10,826 nucleotides of DNA from Ochromonadaceae sp. CCMP2298 (taxonomy: Eukaryota; Sar; Synurophyceae; Ochromonadales; Ochromonadaceae): positions 1 through 10,826 of the forward strand of contig MU634674.1 of the NCBI GenBank assembly GCA_026770595.1, in the 5' to 3' direction. The translations under genes and the position numbers were made by a program. Of the stretch, positions 7,337 to 10,826 are shown one piece after another (positions within the stretch are counted from its first letter, which is position 1; every line of letters starts with the position of its first letter). The notes beneath the pieces are model-generated. The model saw nothing but the letters and a program-made list of their open reading frames with translations. It had not been told where the DNA came from and made no database searches.

Positions 7337-7620
7337 TTATGCCAGAAATCGTGCCCACATTTTCTATGTTTTAGTGTTTATTTGTTAACAATTGTCCCTA
7401 GAGCTGCGCGCAGTGCATTTTCTAAGAGTTGGTCCCTTGTCCTCTGTCCTCGACCACCCGGCACCAGTGCACAGGCATCGCAATGCAGCCAAGTGCACTG
7501 GTGCAAATACTACTGGATAGACTCCATAAAGAGAGTGAGCTGGACTGGAAAACTGTTCGAATTTAACATATTTACAGTACAGTACGTATCAGTGCACATA
7601 TAGTACATAGCTATATGTCA
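7337..7620. other. Convergent 3' region between the NYN-domain and bestrophin-like genes
   Basis: This 284-bp stretch lies between two stop codons facing each other, so it must contain the ends of both transcripts. The left end is T-rich (TTTTCTATGTTTTAGTGTTTATTTG) and could hold the plus-strand poly(A) site. The middle has the inverted repeat at 7461-7504. The right end is AT-rich with repeated AGTAC (7576-7610). No gene is seen. Confidence 0.6.
7461..7504. repeat. Perfect 12-bp inverted repeat (hairpin) between convergent genes
   Basis: The arms GCACCAGTGCAC (7461-7472) and GTGCACTGGTGC (7493-7504) are exact reverse complements with a 20-nt loop. The loop itself contains GCAT...ATGC, a further 4-bp stem. 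It could fold in either gene's 3' untranslated RNA, act as a transcription end signal, or be a small mobile-element remnant. I see no target-site duplication: the bases flanking the two arms are not direct repeats. Confidence 0.7.
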
Positions 7621-9042
7621 TTAGCCGATGTCACTATCAAATGGATCAAAGTCATCGTCCAGATCGTCCACGTCCACATTTCCCCCATACATGTATTCGC
7701 GCTCCCTGTCCTCCAGCCCCGGTCGCGCAAAGCCCTTGCGCCAGTCCTCTGCTGTCATCGCCCTAGGCCTGGCATATCCCCCCCCCATTCCCGGCATATC
7801 CTCTGTCTCATCACCGTCATCTGTCGACCTCGCCTTCACGCCATCCCAATCAAGATCTATCGCAGGCAAGCCTACTCGAGCGAAGCCACTCTTCCAGTTC
7901 TCCGCCGTCCTCGCCCTGGGCCGCGTCACCATCTCAGACTCCCCCTGGCTGTCCACTCCCCCCACTCCCAGAAGCATAGGCGGGCTACATGAACCCATGT
8001 CCTCGTCCTCAGACAGCGGGCTCAGCTCGATCATCTTCATCTCCAGACCCTCTTCTTCTTCTACATCAGAATCCTCCTTGGACTCTCTCACGGCCAAAGC
8101 CCATTGCAAATTCAGGCGGGGGAGGATGTCAGACAGAGAGGGCCTGCTGACTCTGTTGGACAACAGCACCACAGGCTTTGTGAATTGTATATCATCTACA
8201 TCACCATCGTAGGGATTCTCCAGTATGTCCTGCGTCGTGTCCAGCGCCGTCAGTACGACTGCGTACAGCACGGCGAGCACTATGCCTGGCCAGACGTTGC
8301 CGCTCTCCTTGGCTATGTATGCAAACACGGGTCCGTACAAGATGGGGATCGCAGCCAGCCAGAACTTGGTAAAGCCGCGCAGACAGCCCGGTGTACGTAC
8401 TATACGAATCATCTTCATGATCTCAAAGTTCACCGCCATAATGCGGATGTACTCGCTCACGCGGGACATCTCGGGCGCAGACACGCCGCCTTTGCGCAGC
8501 TGCTCGTTGAGCAAGGAGAGCGCCGAGAATGCGTTGAGCACGTGCAGCTCCAGCACCGCCTGCACTGTCTCGCCCGACAAGTACATCTTCAGATCCTCGA
8601 AGAAGTTCTCGATGATGTCGTCTGCGATGTCGATTATATCGGAGGTCTTGCGGGAGTCCTTGGACCAGTGCGCGTAGCAGAGGCGGATCGAGAACATATT
8701 GGCTTTCAGGACTGCCAGACTCCGCAGAGCGATCTCCCGCCGCTGGTATGCAGCAGTGATTTCAAACACGATCGGCAACACTACAGCTATGTCGACAAGA
8801 TTGTTCCCCCGCAGATTGATGTACAGACCCTCTCGGTAAGACATCCAGGCCGAGAGTGCTGCCAGCACGGAAACCACAAGCGTCTTCACGTTCAGCCGGA
8901 ATAGGAACGTGAAATACCAGGGCAGATTTACTTCCCCTTTGAGAGCATTTTGCAGGGAGAAGCTCCTCATATTCCCCAAGTTCGAGGGCAACCATCCCTG
9001 CGAAGACGCGATGGAGCTCGTGATGGAGGACCGCTGTTCCAT
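7621..9042 (-). CDS. Bestrophin-like membrane channel protein
   Basis: Intronless, 473 residues, ATG at 9042, TAA at 7621-7623. Four hydrophobic segments are visible, paired as in bestrophins: about residues 52-68 (VKTLVVSVLAALSAWM), 82-99 (LVDIAVVLPIVFEITAAY), 225-243 (TKFWLAAIPILYGPVFAYI) and 250-268 (VWPGIVLAVLYAVVLTALD). A charged helical cytosolic region separates the pairs. After TM2 comes AYQRRE, where classical members have a conserved aromatic/Arg motif. After TM4 comes ILENPYDGDVDDIQF (273-287), which resembles the NPFGEDDDDFE calcium clasp of animal bestrophins and the EEPF motif of plant and bacterial ones. Bestrophins are pentameric anion channels; in algae and plants some are in thylakoids. 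The tail from about residue 320 is acidic and disordered-looking, with two copies of RPRAxTAExWxxGFARxGL. No clear targeting peptide is seen. The family call rests on topology and the clasp-like motif; a distant, unnamed relative is possible. Confidence 0.55.
   Translation of the reverse strand: MEQRSSITSSIASSQGWLPSNLGNMRSFSLQNALKGEVNLPWYFTFLFRLNVKTLVVSVLAALSAWMSYREGLYINLRGNNLVDIAVVLPIVFEITAAYQRREIALRSLAVLKANMFSIRLCYAHWSKDSRKTSDIIDIADDIIENFFEDLKMYLSGETVQAVLELHVLNAFSALSLLNEQLRKGGVSAPEMSRVSEYIRIMAVNFEIMKMIRIVRTPGCLRGFTKFWLAAIPILYGPVFAYIAKESGNVWPGIVLAVLYAVVLTALDTTQDILENPYDGDVDDIQFTKPVVLLSNRVSRPSLSDILPRLNLQWALAVRESKEDSDVEEEEGLEMKMIELSPLSEDEDMGSCSPPMLLGVGGVDSQGESEMVTRPRARTAENWKSGFARVGLPAIDLDWDGVKARSTDDGDETEDMPGMGGGYARPRAMTAEDWRKGFARPGLEDREREYMYGGNVDVDDLDDDFDPFDSDIG
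7714..7923 (-). repeat. Duplicated 19-residue motif in the bestrophin-like tail
   Basis: Residues 374-392 (RPRARTAENWKSGFARVGL, 7923-7867) and 425-443 (RPRAMTAEDWRKGFARPGL, 7770-7714) match at 14 of 19 positions, and the other differences are partly conservative. They lie 51 residues apart in an otherwise acidic, low-complexity tail. Each contains R-x-R-x-x-T, the consensus of AGC-type basophilic kinases, so phosphorylation is a reasonable guess. Confidence 0.8.
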
Positions 9043-9439
9043 GGTTCAGACCTTCACGTCATGTGCGCGCCGCACAGCCCGTGCCCGACGAAGAGCACAT
9101 TCGCCGACTGGAGACGAACCGCAGACTCGTATGAAGCGGCAGCGGTGGATTTGTGTGGGAGCACACACAACACTCACACAAGAATCCGGATCTTTTTGCC
9201 TCAGCAAATCCCACCTTTTGGCAGAATTGCTCTTGTGTTTTGAGGTGTTTTGCGGGTTGTTTATGGGGTTTTTTAGTTGGGTTTTCGTTTTTTCAGCCCT
9301 CTTTGGCAAATCTTGTTCTTCCCTCCTCTCCCAGCCTCAGCAAGTCCTCCTCCTCTTCCACAATCCCTCGCCTCTCACTCGTTTCTGCCTCTTCCACCCA
9401 ACCACTCCACTTCCAATTACATTGCCTGTTACTGACACA
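9043..9439. promoter_or_regulatory. Divergent promoter region between the bestrophin-like gene and the SDR gene
   Basis: This 397-bp stretch lies between two start codons facing away from each other. Near the bestrophin-like start is the inverted repeat TGTGCG/CGCACA (9062-9076). A T/G-rich block follows (9230-9295) with TTGGGTTTT at 9277-9285, shared with the other divergent promoter. A C/T-rich tract runs from about 9310 to 9430 on the SDR strand, which is likely its 5' leader. The SDR frame is open upstream through this region, but the composition is not protein-like. Confidence 0.5.
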
Positions 9440-10353
9440 ATGGCTTCCTACGCTGAGTCCGCATCTGGCACTGCCGCCTATCTCCAAACCATGTTCGGAC
9501 TGGAGGGCAAGGTGGCTATCGTAACGGGATCCACTGGCGGATTGGGCTTCGCTTTGGCGGAGGCGCTATTCAGAGCTGGAGCTACCGTGGTGGTCAATGG
9601 CCGCGGTGAGGAAAGAACCTTGAAAGCCAGAGATGACATATACGCCAAGGTAGGTGCATCGCTGTGGCGTGTGCCAGATGCTGTGCTGTGGCCTTCGTGC
9701 CATACCCCGATCCTCCTAGTTGACAGCCCCCCTTTTATGATTAACAGGTCGGAAAGTACAGTGGTATTTTAGCGGTGGCAGGAGACGTCTCGATCCTGGC
9801 GGATGCGCGGAGGCTCGTCGAGGAGACGGTGGCCGCCTTCGGCCAGCTCGACATCATCGTGAACAACGCCGGAATCAACATCCCCGAGGAGAATTTCGAA
9901 GACAACGACGACGACGCGTGGGAGAAGATTCAGGCGGTCAACCTGCGCGGGCCGGCGCAGTTCACCAAGGCGGCGCTGCCTCGTCTGAGGGAGTCGCCAG
10001 CAGGCCGGGTGATCAATCTCGCCTCGATCGGCGGCCACGTCGGCCTCGAGAAGAACGTCCTCTACACCATGACCAAAGGTGGCATGATGCTCTTCACGCA
10101 GTCGCTCGCTGCCGAGCTGGCGCAGACGAAGATCACGGTCAACTCTGTGTCCCCTGGCGCATTTGTCACCCCGATGAACGCCAAGTTCGCGCCGGGCTCG
10201 GACGCGCTCGAGGAAATTGTGAAGATGATTCCTGCGAGGAGGATGGGCGAGCCCGACGAGCTGTGCGGAGCTGTGCTGTTCCTTGCGTCGAGCTGCTCTA
10301 GCTATGTGACTGGCACCGACATCTGCGTGGACGGAGGGTACCGGGCGGTGTAA
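9440..10353 (+). CDS. Short-chain dehydrogenase/reductase (classical SDR, FabG / gluconate 5-dehydrogenase-like), two exons
   Basis: Exons 9440-9649 and 9748-10353 join in phase 0 (GCCAAG|GTCGGA) to give 271 residues, a normal length for a classical SDR. The Rossmann cofactor motif TGSTGGLG is at residues 29-36, NNAG at 109-112, and the catalytic Ser163 (NLASIGG), Tyr176 and Lys180 (YTMTK) are all present; PG at 206-207 and the C-terminal VDGGYRAV are also typical. Arg55 after the second strand (VVNGRG) suggests NADP(H) preference, by analogy. The start GLEGKVAIVTGS resembles gluconate 5-dehydrogenases and 3-oxoacyl-ACP reductases, but the substrate cannot be read from the sequence. The start codon has A at -3 and G at +4 (ACAATGG). 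The first 18 residues precede the fold and lack a clear signal peptide, so a cytosolic location is the simplest reading. Exon 2 is notably GC-rich. Confidence 0.88.
9650..9747 (+). other. Intron of the SDR gene (98 bp)
   Basis: The donor is AAG|GTAGGT and the acceptor TTAACAG|GTC, phase 0. A pyrimidine stretch (CCCCCCTTTTATG) and the TTAAC branch-like site precede the acceptor. Removing it restores the SDR fold between helix C and the strand leading to AGDVS. Retention would shift the frame (98 is not a multiple of three). Confidence 0.88.
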
Positions 10354-10732
10354 GGCACCAGACGCGTAGGGGCCCCGATTACGTGTGCCCCTCACGTGAA
10401 CAGTGGGCAGATTTTGTTACACATGAACCCCTTACAGCATCTTTATTGCAAAATGTCTGTTTTTTTGTTAACCTCAAACGTTTTCCTGTTGCCAAATAAT
10501 GAAATGCCGCGTTCGCAACTGTTCCGAAATGATACAGCGAGAGGGGGGTCAACACAGATTGATTCACCTATTGCATGCTATTTCTGAATCGAGCAGGTTA
10601 GCTGGTCGGTCGTAAGAATTTGGTCTATGTGGGCATGAAAGAGCAAAGTAAAAGTAAAGGAACCTCTAGCCCTTCAGCCAGTCAGCGTCTGAAATTGAAA
10701 GGAAAAAAAATGGCGTAAAAAGGCAAAAGGGT
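10354..10732. other. Non-coding region between the SDR gene and the 5S rRNA gene
   Basis: This stretch holds the SDR 3' untranslated region at its left end and the 5S downstream flank at its right. It contains a CACGTG palindrome at 10393-10398, a T7 run at 10459-10465, and A-rich tracts at 10640-10662 and 10701-10728. I looked for U1, U2, U4, U5, U6 and tRNA signatures on both strands and saw none. The small reading frames here are not protein-like. Confidence 0.55.
10703..10728 (-). terminator. RNA polymerase III terminator tracts of the 5S rRNA gene
   Basis: Reading the minus strand past the 5S 3' end there are T4 (10728-10725), T5 (10721-10717) and T8 (10710-10703). Runs of four or more T on the coding strand stop Pol III. 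Three in succession look like a main terminator with backups. Confidence 0.75.
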
Positions 10733-10826
10733 AAGTACGGACACCACCCGGAGTTCGCGCGTTCTCACGAACCGCACTACTAACCAGGCCTGAACACGCT
10801 TAACTTCCGGGATCGGACGAGACCGG
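10733..10826 (-). rRNA. 5S ribosomal RNA, 3' part (5' end outside window)
   Basis: The reverse complement of the right edge matches the eukaryotic 5S pattern in order: GTCTCGTCCGATCCCGGAAG (helix III/loop B area), TTAAGCGTG, GGCCTGGTTAGTAG, then GAACTCCGGGTGGTGTCCGT at the 3' end. About 92 of roughly 120 nucleotides are present; the first 25-30 lie beyond the window. The internal Pol III promoter box A region is AGTTAAGCGTG. The spacing from GGTTAGTA to CCGGGTG equals that of the human gene. The segment forming helix IV and loop E (GCGGTTCGTGAGAACGCGCG) differs from the usual GGATGGGAGACC-type sequence. The exact 3' end (10733-10735) is uncertain by one or two bases. Confidence 0.9.

Noticed and set aside
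8104-8904. A 266-codon plus-strand frame opposite the bestrophin-like gene.
   Set aside because: It mirrors the coding strand, is rich in His/Gln/Arg without any domain, and the minus-strand protein has coherent membrane segments.
8909-9439. The SDR reading frame is open upstream to 8909, giving a possible long N-terminal extension.
   Set aside because: It overlaps the start of the bestrophin-like gene on the other strand and then a C/T-rich leader with non-protein composition. The ATG at 9440 has good context and the SDR fold begins soon after.
10703-10732. GCCTTTTTACG then T8 on the minus strand, recalling the U5 snRNA loop and an Sm site.
   Set aside because: The distance between the two is far too short for U5 and no stem surrounds the loop. 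The T runs are better explained as the 5S terminator.
1-10826. tRNA genes, CRISPR arrays, insertion sequences or phage genes.
   Set aside because: No tRNA B-box with matching stems, no spaced repeat array and no transposase-like frame was seen; the intron-bearing genes mark this as eukaryotic nuclear DNA.

Overview
This is a nuclear genome window from a eukaryotic microbe. It holds four long protein-coding genes that I can name to family, one ankyrin-type repeat gene, the 3' end of a low-complexity gene at the left edge, and a partial 5S rRNA gene at the right edge. Three genes carry short GT-AG introns (73 to 478 bp), all phase 0, and the intergenic spaces are only 0.3 to 0.6 kb. A heterokont (stramenopile) alga is the best guess. 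The reasons are the WLRAQ..PPCPW type of ankyrin repeat, which I associate with these lineages, and a signal-peptide-plus-basic-stretch leader on the NYN-domain protein that resembles a plastid presequence of secondary algae. This assignment is an inference and is not proven.

Layout, left to right. 1-295 (+) is the C-terminal end of a Glu/Gly-rich protein, with hexanucleotide and GAG repeats. 663-1653 (-) is a two-exon ankyrin-like repeat protein. 2154-5229 (-) is COG4, a subunit of the conserved oligomeric Golgi tethering complex, in three exons. 5230-5797 is a divergent promoter region with palindromes. 5798-7336 (+) is an intronless NYN/PIN-like nuclease-domain protein. 7337-7620 is a short convergent 3' region with a perfect 12-bp inverted repeat. 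7621-9042 (-) is a bestrophin-like membrane protein. 9043-9439 is a second divergent promoter. 9440-10353 (+) is a two-exon short-chain dehydrogenase/reductase. 10354-10732 is non-coding. 10733-10826 (-) is the 3' part of a 5S rRNA gene, followed by oligo-T terminator tracts.

The genes do not form an obvious pathway: Golgi tethering, a putative organellar nuclease, an ion channel, a redox enzyme and a Pol III gene sit side by side in alternating orientation, as is usual in compact algal genomes. The points most worth a second look are the NYN protein with its probable targeting leader and unrecognised C-terminal half, the duplicated RPRAxTAExWxxGFARxGL motif in the bestrophin-like tail, the strict 29-residue repeat register that runs across a splice junction in the ankyrin-like gene, the divergent helix IV region of the 5S RNA, and several perfect inverted repeats outside coding sequence. 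I did not find a convincing new multi-gene system.
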